This document shows, one piece after another, positions 17,801-25,426 of a stretch of DNA of 64,000 nucleotides. This stretch comes from Alloprevotella sp. (GTDB lineage: Bacteria > Bacteroidota > Bacteroidia > Bacteroidales > Bacteroidaceae): NCBI GenBank assembly GCA_017476545.1, contig JAFUZP010000005.1, positions 1 through 64,000 on the forward strand, written 5' to 3'. The position numbers were made by a program, and so were the translations under genes. Numbering within the stretch: the first letter of the stretch is position 1; the number at the start of each line of letters is the position of its first letter. Below the pieces are notes generated by a model. The model saw only the letters and a program-made list of their open reading frames with translations, made no database searches and was not told the DNA's origin.

Positions 17801-17890
17801 TTGAGTGCGCACTCGGCATATAGTTGAGTGCGCACTCAACTGGCAGTACAGTGCGCACTCAACTATGACCTGAGTGCGCACTCAACTTGG
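17801..17890. repeat. 23-bp-period array, word GAGTGCGCACTC (locus L2)
   Basis: The core GTGCGCAC starts at 17805, 17828, 17851 and 17874, exactly 23 bp apart. The full word TTGAGTGCGCACTCAA is itself a palindrome. The layout and linker (CTGGCAGTACAGT) match locus L5 behind the second HU-HIG gene, but the core word differs there. Confidence 0.92.
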
Positions 17891-17969
17891 GGTTGAGTCA
17901 TACTGTATCTGCAACTTACTTATGCTCAACGCTTTACAGGAGTGCGGCGAAGTGCCTGCATAAATGGTT

Positions 17970-18003
17970 CCGGGGGGTGTGCCAGCAGTGGCGCACCCCC
18001 CGG
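17970..18003. terminator. Bidirectional terminator hairpin
   Basis: CCGGGGGGTGTGCC pairs with GGCGCACCCCCCGG (one wobble) around AGCAGT, between convergent genes. There is no strong T tract. Confidence 0.7.
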
Positions 18004-18026
18004 ACGGTTGCTGTCCTGTGCCGCGT

Positions 18027-18608
18027 TCAGTCAATGAACTTGACGGACTTCATCACGCGTTCGGCGGTCTTGTCGCACTCGTCCTTCTTCTTGTCGAAGT
18101 AGTAGTACTCCACTTCCACGTAGCGTCCGGGCTTCCAGATGTAGCGGGTATGGTGCTGCATCCCGTTCTTGTGCTCCCAAGCGGTAGCGGTGCTATCCTT
18201 AAGCTCGGTTCGCTGCTCCTTCGTGTTGGACTTAATGTTGTTTATCTGCCGGCTCAGGAAGGTTTTTGCGCCATCGAGGTCGTCATCGGAATCCCAGACG
18301 CTGCAGTCAAGGAAAACGTCCTTCTCCTGGTCGCGTATCTCTGTGGGCTCGTCCTCCTTTGCCTTTAGGCCTTCGGGAAGTTCGAAGCTGACGCCCTTGT
18401 CAGCGTAGGTGTAGCGTTCCCAGCCATCACCCAGGGACTCAACCTTGGGCATGGGGTTGGCGGACTCGGTAACCTCGGCAGTTGCGGAGTCGCTCTGCAG
18501 GGAGTCGTTACTTCCGCCGGCGGCGGTCTGGCCGTTGCAGGCGGTGAGGGAAACTGTGGCCGCTGCGGCCACGAGCATCAGGGCGATGCTCTTCAAGTTC
18601 TTCTTCAT
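18027..18608 (-). CDS. Lipoprotein of unknown function
   Basis: A 193-aa predicted lipoprotein with signal peptide and lipobox LTAC (Cys24). A Ser/Asp/Glu linker spans residues 30-50. Then comes a beta-rich domain beginning WERYTYADKGVSFELPEGL, which resembles PsbP/MOG1-like folds found in bacterial lipoproteins. The end is TAERVMKSVKFID, typical of those folds, where a helix meets a final strand. It lies downstream of the beta-helix gene on the same strand with an 84-bp gap. Location: periplasmic face of a membrane. The function is not known. Confidence 0.78.
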   Translation of the reverse strand: MKKNLKSIALMLVAAAATVSLTACNGQTAAGGSNDSLQSDSATAEVTESANPMPKVESLGDGWERYTYADKGVSFELPEGLKAKEDEPTEIRDQEKDVFLDCSVWDSDDDLDGAKTFLSRQINNIKSNTKEQRTELKDSTATAWEHKNGMQHHTRYIWKPGRYVEVEYYYFDKKKDECDKTAERVMKSVKFID

Positions 18609-18692
18609 AGTGTTGTTTTGGATTATTTGGTGAGTAAAAAGTGAGTTGTCCTTTTCCGATGTATCTTCGTGCGTGTTGCCGCGCCTGCGGGG

Positions 18693-20168
18693 TCAGAACA
18701 TGGCCGGCCCTACGCCCTCCTTCTTGGAGAGAACCGTCCTGTCGCGGCTCCATGTCGTAGTCCCTTCGCGCCCCAGCTCCGTGATGCGCTCCGTCGTGCC
18801 GAATTCGCCGTCGTGGTGAATCTCGCAGTCCTTCAGCTGTATGCCCGTGTCAAGGAGGAAGAGCATGCCGTTATTGTTCCAGAAGCGGCAGTCGTCGAAG
18901 GTGACGCGCTGGCATCCGGCGTCGGCATACACGAGGTCGTACTCGCGGTTGCGGTGGAAATCGCAGCGTGCGAAGTATATATCGCGCGAGCTGTGCAGCT
19001 GTATGATGCCGTAGGAGCAGTCGCGGATGACGCTGTTCTGCACGAGCAAGTTGTTCGTGCCGAAGGCTTCGATGCCGTAAGTGCCGCAGCCGTAGAGGTC
19101 GCAGCGGCTTATTTCCACGTTGTTGCAGTGTCGCAGGCCGACAACGCCGCCGTCGCAGAACCCCTCCTCGGTGTGTCCGAGCACGAGATTCTCCACACGG
19201 ACGTTCTCGCAGTTGATGAAATTCAGCACGAAGGCATAGCGCGGTTCGACAACGATGCTGGTGTTCTTCCCGCCGACTATCGTCAGGTTGCGGACGTTCA
19301 CGAGGGATAGTTGCTGCCCGTCCGTGCCCGACTCGCTGGCGATGACGGGGTGGCCGAGGCTGGCCAGGGGTTCGGCGTCACCTACGAAGGCCCGTCCGAA
19401 GGCGTCTGTAAAGAAATCCTCCGTGTCCAGCAGGGGTGTGAGGTTCAGGTGCACGTCGTCGTTGATATAGACCGTGCGGTCCGACCCGAGCGCGGCGATG
19501 AAGTCCTGCTCGTTGGCGGCGTGGAAGACTTCGCCGTCCGGTGCGCCCTCAGCGGTTTCCTGCTCCATGCCGAAGCGGTCCTCGTCGGGGACGGCAATCT
19601 CGCTGCGGATGAGACTGAGGTTTGTCTCCTCAATGACGGAGCGTTTTCCCTTGCGTGCTTGCAGCTTGGCCTGCATCTGCTTCAGTTCGGCCTTGGAGAA
19701 GCGGGAGAGGTAGGTCGTGTTCATGAGAAATCCGCCAAGCATATCTTCCACTGGCTGCTCCTCCGACCAACGCTCGCTGGCGGTACAGTCGTCCACATTG
19801 TCAGGCGTAAGCGTCAGTGTCCACGTGATATCTCCTTTCGGGTTGTGCACAGCGAGGAAGTTCATCCCGTCGCGGCGCACGTACTGCACGCGGCTGCTGA
19901 ACTCCGAGCGGAAGGGAGCGATGTCGGCCTGTGCACTCGGGATGAGCTTGTACTCGCCCGCCTTCCCCTTGATACGCTCGAGGGAAAATTCAAATCCGCC
20001 CTCGTGTGCGGAGACACCGTCGAAGTAGATGTACTGCCCCCCTGCGCGGGGATGGGCTGTGTAGAGCACGTCGCCGTCGAACCAGCGCGAACCGGCGGGG
20101 ATGACCTGGGCCTGCGCGGCGGTCACCGCCGCGAGGCTCAGGATTAGGGCTAAGATTGACTTTTTCAT
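18693..20168 (-). CDS. Secreted right-handed beta-helix protein
   Basis: A 491-aa exported protein. The signal peptide is residues 1-20 (ends AAQAQ). Residues 25-230 form a beta-rich N-terminal domain. From about 235 to 470 a parallel beta-helix runs with repeated rungs such as CENVRVENLVLGHT, CNNVEISRCDLYGCG, NNLLVQNSVIRDCSYG and SRDIYFARCDFHRNREYD. Proteins of this fold include polysaccharide lyases and glycoside hydrolases, but I cannot point to a catalytic triad. Its ATG overlaps the stop codon of the upstream TMEM43-like gene by four bases (ATGA), so the two are translationally coupled. The end GVGPAMF carries no sorting tail. Confidence 0.82.
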   Translation of the reverse strand: MKKSILALILSLAAVTAAQAQVIPAGSRWFDGDVLYTAHPRAGGQYIYFDGVSAHEGGFEFSLERIKGKAGEYKLIPSAQADIAPFRSEFSSRVQYVRRDGMNFLAVHNPKGDITWTLTLTPDNVDDCTASERWSEEQPVEDMLGGFLMNTTYLSRFSKAELKQMQAKLQARKGKRSVIEETNLSLIRSEIAVPDEDRFGMEQETAEGAPDGEVFHAANEQDFIAALGSDRTVYINDDVHLNLTPLLDTEDFFTDAFGRAFVGDAEPLASLGHPVIASESGTDGQQLSLVNVRNLTIVGGKNTSIVVEPRYAFVLNFINCENVRVENLVLGHTEEGFCDGGVVGLRHCNNVEISRCDLYGCGTYGIEAFGTNNLLVQNSVIRDCSYGIIQLHSSRDIYFARCDFHRNREYDLVYADAGCQRVTFDDCRFWNNNGMLFLLDTGIQLKDCEIHHDGEFGTTERITELGREGTTTWSRDRTVLSKKEGVGPAMF

Positions 20169-21634
20169 TGTGCGTAGGGATTGGGTTGTTCGGGTTGTTG
20201 CGGTGTAGCCGGCGGCGCGGGTGTGGCAGGCGCTTCTGGCTGTGTCGGGGAAGCCGCTGCGGGTTGGCTGGTTGCCGCTGCAGGTGCCGCCGGAGCGGGC
20301 TGCGGAGCCGCATCAGCTACGGGCCGTCCTGCGGTGTTGCGCTGTGCCAGTTCTTTTAACTTGTCCTTTCCCTTGAAGGCGAATACCCACACGAGGAAGC
20401 CTGCCAGTGCAAGAAGTGCGATGCCGAGCAGCGGGCGGTAGAACAGCCAGGCGATAGCGATGATGATAAGCGACCATGCGATACCGATGACGGTGCACAC
20501 GAGGCCGACGCCCCAACCCACGATGTTGGCGACGAAGGGAACGACCTTGAGCAGCGTTTCCAGGAAGCCGAAGATTCCTTTCAGGCCGTTGATGACAAGC
20601 AGGATGCCGACTAAGCGGAGAACCCATAGCCACATATTGTTCGCCGTGTGCTCGGCTTCGTAGATTTCATCGGCGGTCTGCCGTCCCATAACGAGGGTGG
20701 AGAACGTCTTTCCGTTCTTTGCCTTGAAAGGCTTGAACGTGTCGCCGCTGACTTTTCCGATAATCGTTACCATCGCGGGCACGGTTTTCTCGAATGTGAT
20801 GCGCACGTCGCCCACTTCCGGGCTTTGCGGCGTGCGTCCGAAGTAGAGGACGTTGCCGCTTTGGTGTACATATTGAAGATCCACCTTGTTCTCCTGCGGG
20901 ATGCTGTCGGGCACGGTGGTCTTCAGCGAGTCGGGCACGGCGGTGGCCTGTGCGGCGGTCTGTGTCGCGGGAGTGGCTCCGTAACGTCTCTCATAGGCAA
21001 TGCGGGCGTTCTTGTCCCAGTCGGTGAGTCTGTTTTTGTCCAGATCCAGAACAATCGGTTCGCGCGAGGTAATGCTCTGTACCATACCCTCGGGGAGCTT
21101 GTATGCGCCGAACGTCACGTTCTCTGCCCACAGGTTCTTGTTCTCAGCCTGTGTGAGCGTGAAGTTCTTCCCTTGGTATGCCGGGTCTTTGAAGGCGTCG
21201 GAATTGACCGGGCTGCTGACCCATTGGCGGTCATAGGTGTAGGTGGTGACGGTTTCTTCCTTGCCGCCGAACTTGTCTTTGCTCTCGCTGTGGGAACTTT
21301 CCACCCACTGGTAGTATTCCACCTTGCGGGTAAGGGCGATGGCTGTTGCGCCGAGGCCGTATTCGGTATCGGTCAAGGAGTCCGTTGTCGTGGCTACAGC
21401 CGAAGCGCAGACCAGTTCCCCTTCAAACTCGGGCTGGAGCTTGTTCGGATTTTCCATCTCAACAGTGACTTTTTCGGCCTCGTTGAGCATTTTGTCTGTC
21501 TTGACTGCGCGTCCTTCGTTCCACCAGAGCAGCGCTGTTCCCGCAAAGAACATGATGATGCCGGTGCCGATTCCCTTGAACGAACGGCCAACGCGCGTTC
21601 CGTAACCAGTGGTTGTCGTTTCTGTGTATGCCAT
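20165..21634 (-). CDS. TMEM43-family membrane protein
   Basis: A 489-aa membrane protein of the TMEM43/LUMA family (PF07787), better known from eukaryotes but also found in bacteria. An N-terminal transmembrane helix (GIIMFFAGTALLWWNEGR) lies at about residues 23-40. A long extracytoplasmic domain with YYQW...TYDRQWVS.PV.S..F includes the family's conserved core. Three or four C-terminal hydrophobic helices follow at about 350-440 (WVLRLVGILLVINGLKGIFG and on). The last 50 residues are a Pro/Ala/Gln-rich tail. It is coupled to the downstream beta-helix gene by a 4-bp overlap. The bacterial function is not established. Confidence 0.82.
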   Translation of the reverse strand: MAYTETTTTGYGTRVGRSFKGIGTGIIMFFAGTALLWWNEGRAVKTDKMLNEAEKVTVEMENPNKLQPEFEGELVCASAVATTTDSLTDTEYGLGATAIALTRKVEYYQWVESSHSESKDKFGGKEETVTTYTYDRQWVSSPVNSDAFKDPAYQGKNFTLTQAENKNLWAENVTFGAYKLPEGMVQSITSREPIVLDLDKNRLTDWDKNARIAYERRYGATPATQTAAQATAVPDSLKTTVPDSIPQENKVDLQYVHQSGNVLYFGRTPQSPEVGDVRITFEKTVPAMVTIIGKVSGDTFKPFKAKNGKTFSTLVMGRQTADEIYEAEHTANNMWLWVLRLVGILLVINGLKGIFGFLETLLKVVPFVANIVGWGVGLVCTVIGIAWSLIIIAIAWLFYRPLLGIALLALAGFLVWVFAFKGKDKLKELAQRNTAGRPVADAAPQPAPAAPAAATSQPAAASPTQPEAPATPAPPATPQQPEQPNPYAQ

Positions 21635-21705
21635 AGTTAGTAGTTATATGGATAAATAATAATGTGAATTTTCTGATGCTTGCGGCTGGCTCACCGCTCG
21701 GGGAA

Positions 21706-22638
21706 TCATTTCCGTCCGAAGGTCACGGCCTTCCCCTTTCCTGCGCCGAAGTCTTCTCCCGCAGCGGGTGTCAGCGTGAAACTGCGGTAGTCCTCTGTAG
21801 CTCCGCCGACGTAGGCGAGGCTTTCCGCCCCCTGTATGTTGAAGTAGATGGCGATGCCGATGTTTTCCCCTTGGGTGTGGAACGCTTCGTAAGTGCCAGG
21901 TTGTCCGTTGAGGTACAGCTGCTTGTCGCCGTAAAAACGCAGCGTGGCCTGTTTCCCGCCGGCAGTGGCCGTGTAGTCCGTGCCCATTTCCGCGAAACCC
22001 TGCATGACTTCGAACGTAATGTCCTCCGCCCCGTCCGGGATGCGTAGGAGGTTCGTGCGCGGGTCTTGCGTGGGAATCCACGAGAGCGAGTATCCCTCGT
22101 CATTTACCGCGTTTATCCGTATCGTTCCCGGGTCATCTGCGGCCATGCGGACGAGTATGGCAGGTGCATTTTCCGTGCGGTAGAGCACGCGTCCGTCACT
22201 TTCGGGCGTTTCTCCGGCGAACATGGCGAACGTGTACTCGTTGATAGCGAGCGACGTATTCTCCATCCGGGGGCGGATGATCCATAAGTCGCCGCAGCCC
22301 GTATCAACCGTTATTTCGTTAATTCCTTCCAGTTCCGGGTAACACGAGCAATAGAGCTTGTAAAATGGGCTGTGCCGTAAGCTTTCCATATTGTCGAACC
22401 GCCCGATGCGTCCCAGTGCCAGAATGCCGTTGTCTTCCCAGATAGGGTCGATTGGGCCTGGCAGAAGGATCTCCGGGAGGGTGATGGCTGGGCGTGCGGT
22501 GACGCTTTCCGCTTTTTCCTGGTCGTGTTCCGCCTTGCCGGGGGCGGCAGTCTGTTTCCCGGCTTGTCCGTTGCACCCGAATGTAAGGGCGGGGAGGGAC
22601 ACCAAAGCTAGGGTCGCGATGAATTGTCTTGTCTTCAT
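21706..22638 (-). CDS. Lipoprotein of unknown function
   Basis: A 310-aa predicted lipoprotein; the lipobox LTFGC puts the lipidated Cys at 22. A charged linker follows (residues 25-55). The rest is globular and beta-rich, with segments such as DLWIIRPRMENTSLAINEYT and TATAGGKQATLRFYGDKQLY. The start at 22638 (MKTRQFIATLALVS) is chosen for the signal peptide; the 36 codons before it are arginine-rich and unlike a coding N-terminus. It lies upstream of the TMEM43-like gene on the same strand with a 71-bp gap. No family was recognised. Confidence 0.75.
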   Translation of the reverse strand: MKTRQFIATLALVSLPALTFGCNGQAGKQTAAPGKAEHDQEKAESVTARPAITLPEILLPGPIDPIWEDNGILALGRIGRFDNMESLRHSPFYKLYCSCYPELEGINEITVDTGCGDLWIIRPRMENTSLAINEYTFAMFAGETPESDGRVLYRTENAPAILVRMAADDPGTIRINAVNDEGYSLSWIPTQDPRTNLLRIPDGAEDITFEVMQGFAEMGTDYTATAGGKQATLRFYGDKQLYLNGQPGTYEAFHTQGENIGIAIYFNIQGAESLAYVGGATEDYRSFTLTPAAGEDFGAGKGKAVTFGRK

Positions 22639-22811
22639 TTTCTTTCTGGCGTGAGCCGTGGTTGTTTCTGTCAGTCGTTTCTCTTGGCCTCGTGGCGGTC
22701 GGGTTCTCCTGCTGTCTCCCGCTTGGCGGATGCGGATGCCATACATGGAACCGTTCCTGAAACCGCGCGCCCGTCCGCAAGTGTACCTTTAAATTTTTAT
22801 TCAAGCCTCGC

Positions 22812-23021
22812 TTATCCTCGTTTGTCGCCTGCTTGGACGCTCCCACGGCTCCCCGTGTCCCGTCGTTGTCCGTTGGCGGGGCGGTTACTGGTGCGCTTAT
22901 CGCCGGTTTCATCGGGAGTTCCGCCTGTTCTTCTGCCTACTAAATCTTCCGTTTCCAACAGGCGTTCCAGATACCTTTCCGCGTAGCGCATTGCAGCCTT
23001 ATGGTACTCCGTGCTTGCCAT
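22812..23021 (-). CDS. Possible small protein, doubtful
   Basis: Sixty-nine codons starting MASTEYHKAAMRYAERYLER form a plausible amphipathic helix of about 30 residues. After that the sequence becomes Arg/Gly/Thr-rich and disordered (GRRTGGTPDETGDKRTS and on). A CACCTTTG box, one base off the -7 consensus, lies at 23046-23039. It could be a short real gene upstream of the lipoprotein, the N-terminal remnant of a longer gene, or a spurious frame. Confidence 0.35.
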   Translation of the reverse strand: MASTEYHKAAMRYAERYLERLLETEDLVGRRTGGTPDETGDKRTSNRPANGQRRDTGSRGSVQAGDKRG

Positions 23022-23324
23022 GTCCGTGGTTTGCATTGCAAAGGTGCGAACTAATGTTTACTTGGGCGTTATCAATTTGTGAAAAAATATGGTTATTTCG
23101 TGAATTTAATCACATAGTAACGAATTTTATTTCCCTTGTAATTCCCGATGAAACCGTATTTTTCTTGTTCCATGGCGTGCGGGAGTGAAAAATTTCTTCC
23201 ACATATTCCTGCATATCCCGTGGCGGGAAGACGCAGGTACTTGAAGCCGGCGTGAAGCGGTAGGGACTTTCACGAGATTCGGTGCGGTCGGGAAAGAAGT
23301 TGGGGCGGCCTTTGAAGTCCTAGT

Positions 23325-23400
23325 CCTAGGGTTAAGACAAACGGCCTATAGGGTTACGGTGAATTAACCCCAGGGTTACGGAAAACTACCCCTATAGTTA
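23325..23400. repeat. 22-bp-period array, word TAGGGTTA (locus L3)
   Basis: TAGGGTTA (or CAGGGTTA, TATAGTTA) starts at 23327, 23349, 23371 and 23393, each 22 bp apart, with CCTAGG, CTATAG and CCC.GGG palindromic cores. The array ends 102 bp from the stop of the AraC-type regulator. The rest of 23047-23324 holds an AT-rich stretch and no gene. Confidence 0.85.
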
Positions 23401-23501
23401 AAATGGGACCGTCCTGTGTTGCTTGTGTTGATGTTGCGTGCGGGGTGTTTGAAAAGCCTGGATGATGGATGGCCTCCCCACCGGGGGGCAATATTTTCCC
23501 C

Positions 23502-25214
23502 TCAGTTTTTCTCCTTTGTGCCTACCGTCCCGTTCCGCTCTTCCAGGTATTGGGACGGCGTGATGCCGAATGCTTTTCTGAAAGCGCGGGTGAAGTTGGA
23601 GGTATCGGTGTATGCACATAGTCGGGCGACTTCCGTGACGTTCAGTTCCGGGTGGTTGCCGAGCAGGTAGCGTGCGCGTTGCATCCGCACCGTCTGGATA
23701 AAATTCTGCGGTTTTTCCCCGGTGATGGCACCTAACCGCTGGCGCAGTTGGAACGGGCTGAGGCTAAGTTTGGCGGCGATGGTCGCGGCATCAACCTGTC
23801 CGGCGTTGATTTGTTCGTTGATGGTGCTGATGGCCCTTTCCAGGAAGTCCCGGTCTGTCGGTTTTATGCCTTGTATGATGTCCTTTCTGTTGCCCAGTGC
23901 ATGGTCGTATTGCAGATGAAGTAGGCGGTACTGCTCCCGCAGTTTCGTGATATCCGCGCTTAGCTCCTCGTTGATGCGGCTCTGCTGGCTGTGTCGGCGG
24001 CGCATGAAGAACCAGATGCCGCCTGCGAGCAGGAGCAGAATGGCCGCCAGGCCTGCGGCGGCCACCGTCACTCTGCGCGATGAGGCGCGGGCTTTCGCAT
24101 TGTCGGATTGGAGCTGTTCGTTCTCGAGTGCTGCGGCGTGCCGACCTAGGGCTTCGGCAGTCTCCGTGTCGTAGATGCTGTCCTTGAGTTCCCTGTATCG
24201 CTCCATTTCCCGCATTGCCGCCTGCGGGTCGCTTTCTTTCAGTGCATTGTATAGCCCCAGGCGGGCATGGCTCTCATTGTAGCCGTCCTTGAGGCGCGTG
24301 AAAATATCCGTTGCTTCGCGGTAGTACGCCACCGCCTCGGCGGCTTCCCCGTCGGCGAGGCACACTCCGCCCATCTGGTTGCAGGCTATCCCGAGGCTTT
24401 GCAGGTTGTTGTCGGCGCGTAACTGTGGCATGGCCCTTTGTAGCGCGTTGCGCGCCTCGTCCGTCCGTTTGAGGTGCAGCAAGGCGGCAGCCATCTGGGT
24501 GAGCCGCACGGCGGCCTTGTCTTTCCGTCCCAGCTGTTTCTCCAGCCGGAAGGCTTCTTCGGCATAACTGAGTGCGGTGTCCTCTTGCCCTAACGCGTGG
24601 TAAACTTCCGATGCCATCCCTTGGAGAACGGCCATGCGTTGCGGGTTTCCTGCCGCACGGCATGTTTTGATGCCTTCCAGCACATATTTTTCCGCTTCTT
24701 TCGGCCTGCGCGCGCCCATATATATACCGGCGAGGGTGTTCAGGCTGGAACTGATTTTGTCCGGGTCGCCACTCTGTCGGTCCAGCTCGTTACACCGTTT
24801 GGCGTAAGTGGCCGCCGCCTGGAAGTCCGCCAGGCGGATATGGACGGCTGCCAGCAGGTTGAGGCAGTCGGCCTCTATCGTCCGGTCGTTTCCTGCCGCA
24901 CTGAGCGGTAGCGCATTCTTCCCGTATTCCGCAGCTTTCGCGTACTGGTGTGTGGCGTAGAAGAACTCCGAGGCCCAATACCACACCTGTAAGCGGAGCG
25001 TATCCGTAGGGGTGTCCGGTGAAAAAATAACGGTTTCATCGGTAATTTCCGCCATTCTGAGCGTTTCAAGGAAGCGGTTGGCGGTGGCCACTGTCGGTTG
25101 GCGGTCAAATTGCTGCAGTAGGCTTTCGGCACTTTGCGCCCAGGCCGGGGCGTGTGAGGCGAGCAGCAGGGCGGCCGCCAGCAGGGTTCTCTTAATTATA
25201 TATCGGTGTACCAT
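23502..25214 (-). CDS. Membrane-anchored TPR/AraC-type transcription regulator
   Basis: A 570-aa regulator with a signal peptide (residues 1-26). Five or six TPR-like helical repeats span residues 30-370 (ALPLSAAGNDRTIEADCLNL, YAKAAEYGKNAL and similar). One transmembrane helix is at about 385-410 (VTVAAAGLAAILLLLAGGIW). A short coiled coil follows, then an AraC/XylS double helix-turn-helix at 460-560 (AATIAAKLSLSPFQLRQRLG, EVARLCAYTDTSNFTRAFRK). The layout predicts a periplasmic sensor linked through the membrane to a cytoplasmic DNA-binding domain. It is divergent from the GH18 gene, which is a plausible target. The target and signal are unknown. Confidence 0.88.
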   Translation of the reverse strand: MVHRYIIKRTLLAAALLLASHAPAWAQSAESLLQQFDRQPTVATANRFLETLRMAEITDETVIFSPDTPTDTLRLQVWYWASEFFYATHQYAKAAEYGKNALPLSAAGNDRTIEADCLNLLAAVHIRLADFQAAATYAKRCNELDRQSGDPDKISSSLNTLAGIYMGARRPKEAEKYVLEGIKTCRAAGNPQRMAVLQGMASEVYHALGQEDTALSYAEEAFRLEKQLGRKDKAAVRLTQMAAALLHLKRTDEARNALQRAMPQLRADNNLQSLGIACNQMGGVCLADGEAAEAVAYYREATDIFTRLKDGYNESHARLGLYNALKESDPQAAMREMERYRELKDSIYDTETAEALGRHAAALENEQLQSDNAKARASSRRVTVAAAGLAAILLLLAGGIWFFMRRRHSQQSRINEELSADITKLREQYRLLHLQYDHALGNRKDIIQGIKPTDRDFLERAISTINEQINAGQVDAATIAAKLSLSPFQLRQRLGAITGEKPQNFIQTVRMQRARYLLGNHPELNVTEVARLCAYTDTSNFTRAFRKAFGITPSQYLEERNGTVGTKEKN

Positions 25215-25242
25215 TTCTGTCGCGCTTGTTCCATTTGCGTGG

Positions 25243-25273
25243 CAAACTTACGGAAAATGCGCGAAACGGCAAA
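25243..25273 (-). promoter_or_regulatory. Promoter of the AraC-type regulator
   Basis: Minus-strand TTTG (25273-25270) and TAAGTTTG (25250-25243) are 19 bp apart. The leader is about 25 nt. Confidence 0.65.
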
Positions 25274-25389
25274 GACTTCCCTGCGCTGTGCAGGCCGCGT
25301 ATCCGCCCGATGCGCCCCACAGGGGAGGCGGAGTGGTGGCGTGCAGTAAAAATACTTAGCCGGGAGGTGGTCGTTCGCCAAACTTTTCC

Positions 25390-25397
25390 TAAATTTG
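25390..25397 (+). promoter_or_regulatory. -7 box of the GH18 gene (TAAATTTG)
   Basis: TAAATTTG matches TAnnTTTG and stands 30 bp before the chosen start codon. No clear TTTG lies at the right distance upstream. Confidence 0.55.
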
Positions 25398-25426
25398 CGC
25401 GGACATTATTGAAAACGATACCTGAT

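Noticed and set aside
17801..17890. A CRISPR array
   Set aside because: Regular repeats with spacers were considered for the 22/23-bp arrays, but units are only 8-18 bp, spacers 4-12 bp and not unique, and there are no cas genes.
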